Shown in pieces: positions 46,957 to 55,441 of a stretch of 64,000 nucleotides of DNA. The stretch is from Celeribacter sp. PS-C1. GTDB lineage: Bacteria > Pseudomonadota > Alphaproteobacteria > Rhodobacterales > Rhodobacteraceae. The notes below the pieces were generated by a model. That model saw only the letters and a list, made by a program, of their open reading frames with translations. It was not told the origin of the DNA and made no database searches. Numbering within the stretch: position 1 is the first letter of the stretch; every line of letters begins with the position of its first letter. The stretch lies in contig NZ_JAHXRW010000005.1 of the NCBI RefSeq assembly GCF_019429625.1, positions 238,458 to 302,457 on the forward strand, in the 5' to 3' direction. Made by a program: the position numbers and the translations under genes.

Positions 46957-48384
46957 TTAGAAGTCCATGTCCTGCAAACGGTGCCACGCGATCCGCTCGA
47001 CCTGTTGGCAGGCCGTTTTGAATTCGTCGTCTCTGGAGTGTTCCAGTCGGGCGTGGAAAGCCGCGAGGATTGTTTCCTTGGTATTGTCTTTTACCGCGAT
47101 GATAAAGGGGAAGCCGAATTTTTCGGTGTATTGGGTGTTCAGCGCCTCGAAGGTTGCGCGTTCCTCGTCGGTCAGCGCATCAAGGCCCGCAGAGGCCTGC
47201 TCAGACGTGCTTTCGGCGGTGAGGCGTTTGGCCTGCGCGAGTTTTCCGGCCAGATCAGGGTGCGCAATCAACACAGCGCTTTTTTCAGCCTCGGAGGCCG
47301 AGCGGAACGCGCGGCAGAGCACGGAATGCACGCCGATCCAGCTGTCATGCGCGGGCCCAAGTTCCAGCGCCCAGGCGCGTTCGGCCACCCAGGACGAATG
47401 CTCGAAGATGCCGCCGAATTTTTCGACGAACGCATCTTTGGACATCTCCGAGGGCTTTTCTTTGCGCTGATGCGGGTGGGTCGCAGCCCAATGTTTCGCA
47501 ATGTCGATCCGCCGGGGGGTCCAGACATCGTCAAAGCGCTTAATGTATTCGATGAACTTCTTGAGGCCTGCCAATTTGCCGGGACGACCGATCAAACGGC
47601 AATGCAGCCCGATGTTCATCATCTTCGGCGTGCTTTCCGTGCCTTCGGCATAGAGCACATCGAAAGCGTCCTTGAGATAGGTAAAGAACTGCTCGCCGGT
47701 GATGTAGCCCGGCGCAGTCGCAAAGCGCATGTCGTTGGCCTCAAGCGTGTAGGGGATGATCAGCTGGTCATGGTCCCCGACTTCGAGCCAATAGGGCAGG
47801 TCGTCGTCATACGTGTCGGACACATAGTCAAATCCGCCCTCTTCGGCGACCAAGCGCACGGTGTTGGCGGAACAGCGCCCGGTGTACCAACCGTAGGGGC
47901 GCTCGCCGGTGACCTCTTCGTGTAGACGGACAGCCTCGGCAATCGCCGCGCGTTCTTCGTCCTCGGGCATGTCCTTATGCTCGACCCATTTGAGGCCATG
48001 CGAGGCGATCTCCCAGCCGGCGTCCTGCATCGCGGCGACCTGTTCGGGGGAGCGCGCCAAAGCGGTGGCCACACCGTAGATCGTCACGGGAATGTCGGCC
48101 CCGGTGAACAGGCGATGCAGCCGCCAGAACCCGGCTCGCGCGCCATATTCGTAGATCGATTCCATATTCCAGTGGCGCTGGCCCTTCCACATAGCCGCGC
48201 CCGCGATGTCCGACAGAAACGCCTCGGAGGCTTCATCGCCATGCAGAATGCAGTTTTCGCCGCCTTCTTCATAGTTCAGCACGAATTGCACCGCGACTTT
48301 CGCGCCACCCGGCCACTGGGGATCGGGGGCATTGGCGCCATAGCCAGACATGTTTCGAACATAACGCGGTGGATTTTTCGGCAT
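46957..48384 (-). CDS. puuE: PuuE allantoinase - UraD (OHCU decarboxylase) fusion
   Basis: 475 aa from ATG 48384 (AAAGGAA upstream; frame open further). Residues about 1-305 are a polysaccharide-deacetylase-fold allantoinase (VQFVLNYEEGGENCILHGD, GWEIASHGLKW, GWYTGRCSANT). Residues about 310-475 are OHCU decarboxylase (HSSWVAERAW, AHPDLAGKLAQAKRLTAEST, KFGFPFIIAVKDN). The fusion carries two steps, OHCU to (S)-allantoin and allantoin to allantoate. Divergent from uraH. Confidence 0.92.
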   Translation of the reverse strand: MPKNPPRYVRNMSGYGANAPDPQWPGGAKVAVQFVLNYEEGGENCILHGDEASEAFLSDIAGAAMWKGQRHWNMESIYEYGARAGFWRLHRLFTGADIPVTIYGVATALARSPEQVAAMQDAGWEIASHGLKWVEHKDMPEDEERAAIAEAVRLHEEVTGERPYGWYTGRCSANTVRLVAEEGGFDYVSDTYDDDLPYWLEVGDHDQLIIPYTLEANDMRFATAPGYITGEQFFTYLKDAFDVLYAEGTESTPKMMNIGLHCRLIGRPGKLAGLKKFIEYIKRFDDVWTPRRIDIAKHWAATHPHQRKEKPSEMSKDAFVEKFGGIFEHSSWVAERAWALELGPAHDSWIGVHSVLCRAFRSASEAEKSAVLIAHPDLAGKLAQAKRLTAESTSEQASAGLDALTDEERATFEALNTQYTEKFGFPFIIAVKDNTKETILAAFHARLEHSRDDEFKTACQQVERIAWHRLQDMDF

Positions 48385-48443
48385 TTCCTTTGGCCTTCGT
48401 GTTTTTTGACTAATTGGTAGGCTTGCGAATATCGAATACTCTT

Positions 48444-48453
48444 TTGTATGCAA
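48444..48453. promoter_or_regulatory. Possible GntR-type operator
   Basis: TTGTATGCAA, one mismatch from the palindrome TTGTATACAA used by several FCD-type GntR regulators, lies in the 150-bp divergent space between the puuE-uraD fusion and uraH. No regulator gene is adjacent. Confidence 0.3.
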
Positions 48454-48534
48454 TCTGGCGAGAATGATTGTTGCTGCGGTCGCAGCTTTCCGACAGTCTC
48501 GAAGGGAAACGCTAACAATTTGGGCAGCTTCTCC

Positions 48535-48894
48535 ATGACGTCCGGTTTTTTAACCACCCATGTTCTCGACACGGCCAAGGGGCTCCCCGCCGAAGGGGTC
48601 GAAATCTCGTTATATCATGTGTCCGGCGACAGCCGCACCAAGATCGCGACAGCCGTCACCAACAACGACGGGCGCACCGATGCGCCTATCCTTCCGGCGG
48701 AGAAATTCGAAACCGGCACTTATGAATTGATCTTTTTCGCGGGCGATTATTTGAAGCGCACCGGGCAAGCTGGCGAAGAGCCGCTGTTTCTCGATCAAAT
48801 TCCGATCCGCTTTGGGATCAATGACCCCGACAGTCATTATCACGTGCCGCTTTTGCTATCTCCGTTCAGCTATTCGACCTACCGAGGGAGTTAA
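48535..48894 (+). CDS. uraH: 5-Hydroxyisourate hydrolase UraH
   Basis: 119 aa from ATG 48535; the longer frame upstream lacks homology. Transthyretin-like protein with N-terminal TTHVLDTAKGLPAEG and the C-terminal signature YRGS. It hydrolyses 5-hydroxyisourate to OHCU. First gene of the plus-strand arm, one base before puuD. Confidence 0.93.
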   Translation: MTSGFLTTHVLDTAKGLPAEGVEISLYHVSGDSRTKIATAVTNNDGRTDAPILPAEKFETGTYELIFFAGDYLKRTGQAGEEPLFLDQIPIRFGINDPDSHYHVPLLLSPFSYSTYRGS

Positions 48895-48895
48895 G

Positions 48896-50131
48896 ATGAG
48901 TTTGCTACCGATTTTCTGGGAATGGGCCGAATTTGCGCTGCGTTGGGTCCATGTGATCACCGCGATTGCATGGATCGGCTCGTCTTTCTACTTCATTGCG
49001 CTCGATCTGGGCCTGCACCCTTCCTCTGACCGGCGCCAGGGCGTCTCCGGCGAGGAATGGCAAGTCCACGGCGGCGGCTTCTATTTCATCCAGAAATACA
49101 TGGTCGCCCCGGCGCGGATGCCCGAGGACCTCGTCTGGTTCAAATGGGAAAGCTACGCGACATGGCTCTCAGGCGCGGCCCTCATGGCCGTGGTCTATTA
49201 CTTGGGCGCGGAATTGTATCTCGTTGATCCCAACGTGCTGGAAATGGCGCCTTGGGTGGCGGTGATCGTCTCCATCGTATCGCTGTCGATCGGCTGGATT
49301 CTCTATGATCTTCTGTGCAAATCGAAGTTCGGCGATGACAACACGCGGTTGATGATCTTTCTCTACATCATCCTCGTGGCGATGGCTTGGGGCTATACCC
49401 AGATCTTCTCGGGCCGCGCGGCGTTTCTGCATTTGGGCGCGTTCACCGCCACGGTCATGAGCGCCAATGTGTTCTTCATCATCATTCCGAACCAGAAGAT
49501 CGTCGTCGCGGACCTCAAGGCCGGACGCACCCCCGATCCGAAATACGGCAAGATCGCCAAGCAACGTTCGACTCACAACAACTACCTGACTTTGCCGGTG
49601 TTGTTCATGATGCTGTCGAACCACTATCCTCTGGCTTTCGCGTCAAAGTATAACTGGATCATCGCGGCTTTGGTGTTCTTGATGGGCGTCACGATCCGGC
49701 ATTTCTTCAACACGATGCACAAGCGTGGTGGGATGTTGTGGTGGACTTGGGGGCTGACAACGGCGCTGTTTTTGGCGGTCATGTGGCTCTCAACAGCAGG
49801 CATCTACATGCAGGACGACGGCGAAGACGAGGCTGCTCTTGGCCCGATGGCGCAGAAATTTGCCGCCGCCGAGGGGTTCGAGGATGTGCATGATATCGTC
49901 GTCACCAACTGTTCTATGTGCCACGCGAAAGAGCCCTATTGGGAGGGCATGGCCTCTCCGCCCAAGGGTATTCGCCTAGAGACCACGCAGGAGGTTGCGA
50001 CGCTCGCAAAAGAGATTTGGCTTCAGGCCGGTGTCACCCACGCGATGCCGCCGGCGGGCAGCTATATGTATCTCGACGAAGACAGTCGGATGGCCATTCG
50101 CAAATGGTACGAGGGGGCCCTCGAAGGATAA
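48896..50131 (+). CDS. puuD: Membrane urate oxidase PuuD with C-terminal cytochrome c
   Basis: 411 aa from ATG 48896 (GAGGGAG upstream). About eight membrane segments with the N-terminal WVHVITAIAWIGSSFYF block, then a periplasmic cytochrome c domain with heme motif CSMCH and a probable axial Met in HAMPPAG. It oxidises urate to 5-hydroxyisourate, passing electrons to the respiratory chain instead of oxygen directly. UraH and UraD finish the conversion to allantoin. Confidence 0.93.
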   Translation: MSLLPIFWEWAEFALRWVHVITAIAWIGSSFYFIALDLGLHPSSDRRQGVSGEEWQVHGGGFYFIQKYMVAPARMPEDLVWFKWESYATWLSGAALMAVVYYLGAELYLVDPNVLEMAPWVAVIVSIVSLSIGWILYDLLCKSKFGDDNTRLMIFLYIILVAMAWGYTQIFSGRAAFLHLGAFTATVMSANVFFIIIPNQKIVVADLKAGRTPDPKYGKIAKQRSTHNNYLTLPVLFMMLSNHYPLAFASKYNWIIAALVFLMGVTIRHFFNTMHKRGGMLWWTWGLTTALFLAVMWLSTAGIYMQDDGEDEAALGPMAQKFAAAEGFEDVHDIVVTNCSMCHAKEPYWEGMASPPKGIRLETTQEVATLAKEIWLQAGVTHAMPPAGSYMYLDEDSRMAIRKWYEGALEG

Positions 50132-50135
50132 GAGA

Positions 50136-50164
50136 AAGGCGGGGTGTTCCCCGCCTTATTTTTT
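50136..50164. terminator. Intrinsic terminator, puuD / galM
   Basis: Stem AAGGCGGGG (50136-50144) / CCCCGCCTT (50149-50157), 4-nt loop, then ATTTTTT on the plus strand. It follows puuD and overlaps the galM stop codon. Confidence 0.88.
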
Positions 50165-51151
50165 GGAAAAGCGCCAGCGCGTTTCCTGCCGGTAGGTCTC
50201 ATTCGGGTCGAGCCGGACGGAGGGAAAATCGGGGTGGTTCGGCGCATCCGGCCAGCCCTGCGCCTCCAGCGCCACGCCGCAAAACCCGACTTCCGGCACG
50301 CCGCGATGCCCCGGAAAATCCCCGCTGCCGATGGGGGCAGCGTCAAAGACCTGTAGCCCCGGCTCTGTCGTTTCCATCCGCATCTCAATTCCAGATGTGC
50401 CGCGCAGGACGGCGGCGGGTTTCATCACGCCGCGTGTCTCGGACAGGCAGAAATTGTGATCATAGCGCTGGGCATCCGAGGGGCTGAGCACGCGCCCTTC
50501 GCGTAGATCAAACCCCGTGCCTGCGACCGGCGTAATTTCCTTCGGGATCATCCGCGCGTCGACGGGCAGATAGCGCTCCGCAAAGACCTGTAGCCTATGC
50601 CCTTCAGTGGTCGGTGTGCCGTCCAAATTCCAATAGGAGTGGTTGGCAAGGTTCAGGACTGTCGGCGCATCCGTCGTGGCCGTTAGCTCAAGCGTTAGAG
50701 TGGCGGGGGCCAAGATCGTATAGCGCGCGGTCAGGAACCGTTTGCCCGGAAAACCACCCTTGCCGTGGGGCAGCGTGAGGGTGAGCGTCAGGGAGGTGGC
50801 GGTGAGCCCCGAGATGCGCCAATGCTCGGTATGAAGTCCGTGCTCTCCGCCATGCAGCGTGGTCGGTCCTTCGTTGGCGTCAAACTGCAAAGTCTCGCCG
50901 TTTAGTTCTGCCTGCGCGTCTGCAATGCGATTGGCGACCGGACCGACAATGGCGCCGAAATAGTTCATCGGCCCGTGCTCATAGGCGGCGATGTCGGAAC
51001 TGCCCAGCGTCAAGCTATAGGGCACGCCGCGCAGCCGCACGTCGTTGAGAATGGCGCCATAGGTCAGCACCGTCGCGGTCAGATCGCCCGCCGACAGGGT
51101 GATCGCATCGACGGTGCGCCCGTCTTGGAGCTTGCCGAATTGGGCCTTCAT
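50156..51151 (-). CDS. galM: Aldose 1-epimerase GalM
   Basis: 331 aa beta-sandwich mutarotase. The catalytic histidine is in LNLANHSYWNLDG and the catalytic glutamate in GVALEAQGWPDAPN; substrate-binding GPVANRIADAQAELNG is conserved. It interconverts alpha and beta aldohexoses. The start overlaps the stop of the DgoK-like gene (ATGA). Confidence 0.9.
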   Translation of the reverse strand: MKAQFGKLQDGRTVDAITLSAGDLTATVLTYGAILNDVRLRGVPYSLTLGSSDIAAYEHGPMNYFGAIVGPVANRIADAQAELNGETLQFDANEGPTTLHGGEHGLHTEHWRISGLTATSLTLTLTLPHGKGGFPGKRFLTARYTILAPATLTLELTATTDAPTVLNLANHSYWNLDGTPTTEGHRLQVFAERYLPVDARMIPKEITPVAGTGFDLREGRVLSPSDAQRYDHNFCLSETRGVMKPAAVLRGTSGIEMRMETTEPGLQVFDAAPIGSGDFPGHRGVPEVGFCGVALEAQGWPDAPNHPDFPSVRLDPNETYRQETRWRFSKK

Positions 51152-51900
51152 CCGGTGATCCGATCTTGCGCCAGTTGGAAGCCTGCACGGTACATTGCGT
51201 TCTCATTGGCTATGATTAAGGGCACGAATTGGCTGTCGAGCGCGATTCTATACGGGGCGCAGGTCTCTGCTGCGCCAATGAGGGCGACGGATTGCCCAAG
51301 CCAATAGGCCCGCGTTGCGGCCAGTTCCGCGCCGATCAAAGCGGCGCTGGCGAGTGAGGCGGCATCGGCTTGGCTCATCCCGTTCTGCGACACTTCTGCC
51401 TGAGCGCTCGCCAGTTTCAAGGCGGCGTTCTCCGGGCGGGACATCGTGTCGGAGAGCGCCTCTTTGAAAGCGTCCTCGTCCGCTACGGTCAGTTCCGCGT
51501 CAAGCGCGCCCGCCACCATCGCGCCGGTCAGAAATCGCCGCATAGAGACGATCTCCTCGGCACTCACATGCGCCCACAGCGTGCTTTGCGCTCCGGGCAA
51601 GCAGAGGATGCCGTCGAATTTGGGATTGAGCGAAATGAATCCCGCCACGGCGACCTCTTCGCCAAGCGTGACGGTCAGGGGCGTGGCCTGCGTAAGCGGG
51701 GGGATCGTGCCAGAGGCCAAAGTATCGGGAAGCGCCGTGCAGGGCAGGGTGCGGGGCAGCGCATTGGTGCCCGCGATGAGCTCAGGCGTGGCTTCTTCGG
51801 AGAGACCATCAGGCAACAAGACGGACTCAGGCGCTGCGTTTGCTGCGTTCAGATTCCAAAGCCGCAATTCCGTACCTGTCCAAAGCCCTGCTTTTGTCAT
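51148..51900 (-). CDS. Degenerate 2-dehydro-3-deoxygalactonokinase (DgoK) homologue
   Basis: 250 aa from ATG 51900 (GGAGGACG upstream). Overall similarity to DgoK is seen in LGEEVAVAGFISL, LCLPGAQSTLWAHV and ALIGAELAATRAYWLG. Key kinase motifs are altered: the N-terminal DWG-T phosphate loop reads LWTGTELRLW, and PGTHxKW reads PGAQSTLW. It is also about 40 residues short. It may be a pseudokinase or have a different substrate. Coupled to galM. Confidence 0.7.
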   Translation of the reverse strand: MTKAGLWTGTELRLWNLNAANAAPESVLLPDGLSEEATPELIAGTNALPRTLPCTALPDTLASGTIPPLTQATPLTVTLGEEVAVAGFISLNPKFDGILCLPGAQSTLWAHVSAEEIVSMRRFLTGAMVAGALDAELTVADEDAFKEALSDTMSRPENAALKLASAQAEVSQNGMSQADAASLASAALIGAELAATRAYWLGQSVALIGAAETCAPYRIALDSQFVPLIIANENAMYRAGFQLAQDRITG

Positions 51901-51990
51901 GACTTGCGTCCTCCGACCCCGTTTCAGCCCCTTTATCGCGTGGCATAAGGGCGGTTGCAATGGGCCGGAGGGCGCAGATCTGGAGCGAAA

Positions 51991-52191
51991 TCAGGATTTG
52001 AGCGTCGCTGGGTAGCCTGCGTTTTTCAAGGCAATCAAAATCGCCTCGTCGCCGGCTTCCGAGAACACGTCGATCTCGCGCGCTTCCATATCGGCGTCGA
52101 TCTCGACCGTGTCGTCGATGGCCTCCAAAGCTTCGGTGATCGTGGCTTTGCAGTGGCCACAGCTCATGTCGGGGACGGAAAAGACGGACAT
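51991..52191 (-). CDS. copZ: CopZ-like heavy-metal-associated protein
   Basis: 66 aa, single HMA ferredoxin-like domain with the metal motif MSCGHC near residue 9. Cytoplasmic Cu(I) chaperone that would hand copper to CopA, encoded divergently with 111 bp between the start codons. Confidence 0.88.
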   Translation of the reverse strand: MSVFSVPDMSCGHCKATITEALEAIDDTVEIDADMEAREIDVFSEAGDEAILIALKNAGYPATLKS

Positions 52192-52259
52192 ATTGTCACC
52201 TTTCTGAGGGAAATTGTTGGTTTATGCGGGGCCGCACTCGCCTCTACGCATCTGTTACC

Positions 52260-52271
52260 CTACATATGTAG
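52260..52271. promoter_or_regulatory. Palindrome in copZ-copA spacer
   Basis: CTACATATGTAG, a 12-bp perfect palindrome 32 bp before copA. The TACA-N2-TGTA core equals the cop box bound by CopY in Firmicutes. No regulator is adjacent, so the binder is unknown. Confidence 0.45.
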
Positions 52272-52302
52272 CCAATCTTGTTCCAAAGGCCAGAGCGACA
52301 AA

Positions 52303-54741
52303 ATGCACAGCACCCGTCTTTCCGTCGAAGGTATGACCTGCGCCTCTTGCGTAGGCCGCGTTGAGCGTGCGCTGAAGGGCACCGAAGGGGTCTCGGAGGC
52401 GAATGTGAACCTTGCGACCGAGAGTGCAGAGGTGTCGTTTGACGATGCGGTGAAGGTCTCTGATCTCATAACGGTGCTGGACAAGGCGGGCTATCCGGCG
52501 CGTGTCGAGGAGTTGGTGTTCGATGTCGAGGGCATGACCTGTGCGTCTTGCGTGGGCCGCGTGGAGCGCGCTTTGGCACAGCAAGAGGGCGTCACGGAGG
52601 CCTCCGTCAATCTGGCGGCGGAAACGGCGACGGTCGCCTATCTGAGCGGTGTACAGGATGCCGAAAGCCTGAAAAAAGCTATCGCGAAAGCGGGCTATGA
52701 AGCCAAGCCGCGGATCGACCGGGAGGCCGCGCCCGAGAACCGCAAGGCCGACGAGGCGCGGGCGCTCAAATCGAAACTGATCCTCGCCGCCGCGCTCACC
52801 TTGCCGATCTTCGTCATCGAAATGGGCGGGCATTTGATCCCCGCGCTGCATCACTGGTGGATGATGACTGTTCCGGAATGGCTCTGGCGTATGGTTCAAT
52901 TTGCCCTGACGGCTGTCGTCTTGGCAGTCCCCGGTTGCGTATTTTTCGCCAAAGGCATCCCGTCTCTGTTGAAAGGCGGGCCGGATATGAACGCTCTGGT
53001 CGCGCTGGGCGCAGGGGCGGCGTTTCTTTATTCCACCGTTGTGACCTTCTGGCCGCAGATCGTGCCGATGGGCGCGCAGAATGTTTATTTCGAAGCAGCC
53101 GCTGTCATCGTGACCCTGATCCTTCTGGGCCGTTTTCTGGAAGCGCGAGCCAAGGGGCAAACCGGAGAGGCCATTCGCAAACTCGCGGGCATGCGCGCCA
53201 AGACCGCGCGGGTTGAACGCGCGGGTGAGGTGATCGAACTACCGATTGAAGAGGTCGTCGTGGGCGATGTGCTCCACCTGCGTCCGGGCGAAAAGATCGC
53301 GGTAGATGGCAAGGTTTTGACAGGCGACAGCCATGTCGATGAGGCGATGATCTCTGGCGAGCCGATCCCGGTTGCGAAGGCCGAAGGCAGTCCGGTCATC
53401 GCTGGTACGGTGAACGGCGAGGGTGCGATGACCTATGTCGCCGAAAAAGTCGGTGCGGACACGATGCTGGCGCAGATCATCCGCATGGTCGAGGAGGCGC
53501 AGGGCGCCAAGCTGCCGATCCAGTCGATGGTGGATAAGGTGACAATGTATTTCGTGCCCGCCGTCATGGTGCTGGCCGCTGTGACTGTTGTGATCTGGTT
53601 CGCTGTCGGGCCGGAGCCCGCGCTGGCGCATGCTCTGGTCGCAGGCGTTGCCGTGCTGATCATCGCCTGTCCCTGCGCTATGGGGCTGGCGACGCCGACC
53701 TCGATCATGGTGGGCACGGGGCGTGCCGCAGAGTTGGGCGTTTTGTTCCGTAAAGGCGACGCGCTGCAAGCTCTGCAAGAGGTCAAGGTGATCGCTTTCG
53801 ATAAAACCGGCACGCTCACCGAAGGCCGCCCGGATGTCACCGATCTGGTGACATTTTCGGGAGATGAAGAAGCGCTTTTGGCCGAGGTGGCTGCCGTTGA
53901 GGCAGAATCCGAACATCCGATTGCCCGCGCCATCGAGCGCGCTGCAGAGGCGCGTGGTCTGGGCTTGCCGGAGGTGGACAAGGCCCGTGCTATTGCGGGT
54001 CACGGCATCAAGGCGGAGATCGGAGATGTCTCGCTTCTCGTCGGCAACATGCGTCTGATGACCCGTGAAAAGATTGACGTGACTGCGTTTGAAGCGCCGC
54101 TTGCAGAGCTGGCCGATCAGGGCCGCACCCCGGTTCTGGTGGCACGCAACGGTGAGGCCGCGATGGTTCTCGGCATTTCCGACCCGATCCGGCCTGCGTC
54201 TCGTAAGGCGATTGAGGCGCTTCATGCGCGCGGCATCAAAGTGGCGATGGTCTCCGGTGACACGCGCCGTGCAGCCGAAGCCGTGGCGCGCGATCTGGGT
54301 ATTGATCATGTAGAGGCCGAAGTGCTGCCGAAAGGCAAAGCCAAAACCGTTGAAGCGCTCAAGGAGAGCCACGGCGCCGTCGGTTTTGTCGGCGACGGGA
54401 TCAATGATGCACCTGCTCTGGCCTCCGCTGATGTTGGCATCGCGGTCGGCACCGGCACGGATGTGGCGATAGAGGCAGCGGATGTGGTGCTTATGGGCGG
54501 TGATCCGAGCGCGGTGGTCACCGCCTTGGATGTGAGCCGCAAAACCATGGGCAATATTCGTCAGAACCTGTTCTGGGCCTTTGCCTATAACGCCGCGCTC
54601 ATTCCGGTGGCGGCGGGGGTGCTTTACCCGTCCTTTGGCTTGCAGTTGTCGCCCATGCTGGGCGCAGGCGCGATGGCGATGTCCTCTGTGTTTGTGGTGT
54701 CGAATGCGCTTCGTTTGCGTCGGATGCGCGCCGCAATTTGA
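52303..54741 (+). CDS. copA: Copper-exporting P1B-type ATPase CopA
   Basis: 812 aa from ATG 52303. Two N-terminal HMA domains with MTCASC (residues about 11-16 and 80-85), eight membrane segments with transport site CPCAMGL, actuator loop MISGEPIPVAK, phosphorylation site DKTGTLTEG, nucleotide-binding ESEHPIARAI, and hinge GDGINDAPALA. Exports Cu(I) from the cytoplasm. An open frame upstream of the ATG is not part of the protein. Confidence 0.94.
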   Translation: MHSTRLSVEGMTCASCVGRVERALKGTEGVSEANVNLATESAEVSFDDAVKVSDLITVLDKAGYPARVEELVFDVEGMTCASCVGRVERALAQQEGVTEASVNLAAETATVAYLSGVQDAESLKKAIAKAGYEAKPRIDREAAPENRKADEARALKSKLILAAALTLPIFVIEMGGHLIPALHHWWMMTVPEWLWRMVQFALTAVVLAVPGCVFFAKGIPSLLKGGPDMNALVALGAGAAFLYSTVVTFWPQIVPMGAQNVYFEAAAVIVTLILLGRFLEARAKGQTGEAIRKLAGMRAKTARVERAGEVIELPIEEVVVGDVLHLRPGEKIAVDGKVLTGDSHVDEAMISGEPIPVAKAEGSPVIAGTVNGEGAMTYVAEKVGADTMLAQIIRMVEEAQGAKLPIQSMVDKVTMYFVPAVMVLAAVTVVIWFAVGPEPALAHALVAGVAVLIIACPCAMGLATPTSIMVGTGRAAELGVLFRKGDALQALQEVKVIAFDKTGTLTEGRPDVTDLVTFSGDEEALLAEVAAVEAESEHPIARAIERAAEARGLGLPEVDKARAIAGHGIKAEIGDVSLLVGNMRLMTREKIDVTAFEAPLAELADQGRTPVLVARNGEAAMVLGISDPIRPASRKAIEALHARGIKVAMVSGDTRRAAEAVARDLGIDHVEAEVLPKGKAKTVEALKESHGAVGFVGDGINDAPALASADVGIAVGTGTDVAIEAADVVLMGGDPSAVVTALDVSRKTMGNIRQNLFWAFAYNAALIPVAAGVLYPSFGLQLSPMLGAGAMAMSSVFVVSNALRLRRMRAAI

Positions 54742-54840
54742 GTGCGCGCGACGGGCCTTGATCCCGCTTCGCTTCTGGCTTTTCACCATCCTCTCACGCG
54801 AGGTCTTTCGCGTGCCGCGACGGACGGCTAGGTTGATGTC

Positions 54841-55440
54841 ATGACAACTGATGTTCCAATTCGCGATGCTGCCACGGTGGTTCTCTTGCGTGACGGCGCG
54901 GAAGGGCCGCGTGTGCTCATGGGGCAGCGCGGGCGGAGTGCCGTATTCATGCCGGGTAAATTCGTCTTTCCGGGCGGTGCGGTGGATGCAGAGGATTTCG
55001 CCTCACCTGTCGCTCTGGATCCGGAGACCCTGCGCCGATTGTCGACCGAGGCCTCGCCCGAACTGGCCGCCGCTTTGGTGACGGCGGCGGTGCGGGAGTT
55101 GCGCGAGGAGACGGGGTTGATCCTGAATGCCACCCGCGAGGCGCAGTTCATCTTTCGCGCGATCACGCCGCCGGGCCGCCCGCGCCGGTTCGATGCGCGG
55201 TTCTTCCTGATCAAAGCCGAGGATATCGCCAATGATCCGGATGACTTTTCCCGTGCCGAGGATGAGTTGTCTCATTTACAATGGGTGACACTTGAGGGCG
55301 CGCGGGCGTTTGATCTGCCTTTTGTCACGCGGGTTGTTCTAGCGGAAGTCGAGGCGGCGCTCCATAAAGACATGCCGCCGGAACATGTGCCCTTTTTTGA
55401 TCACCGTGACGCGATTGGTAAAATTCGTGCCCTAAGCTGA
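54841..55440 (+). CDS. Nudix hydrolase
   Basis: 199 aa. The fold start VVLLRDGAEGPRVLMGQR is followed by a Nudix box interrupted by an insertion: FPGGAVDAED, then about 35 residues, then AVRELREETGL with the REEXG core. Resembles the NUDT19/RNH-type CoA or acyl-CoA pyrophosphatase group. Convergent with the exonuclease fusion, with one base between stop codons and no terminator seen. Confidence 0.85.
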   Translation: MTTDVPIRDAATVVLLRDGAEGPRVLMGQRGRSAVFMPGKFVFPGGAVDAEDFASPVALDPETLRRLSTEASPELAAALVTAAVRELREETGLILNATREAQFIFRAITPPGRPRRFDARFFLIKAEDIANDPDDFSRAEDELSHLQWVTLEGARAFDLPFVTRVVLAEVEAALHKDMPPEHVPFFDHRDAIGKIRALS

Positions 55441-55441
55441 C

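Noticed and set aside
46093..47925. 610-codon plus-strand frame over allE and puuE-uraD
   Set aside because: Antisense to conserved enzymes; no motif.
54742..54840. Possible regulatory RNA between copA and the Nudix gene
   Set aside because: No conserved blocks or strong hairpin with a T-run.
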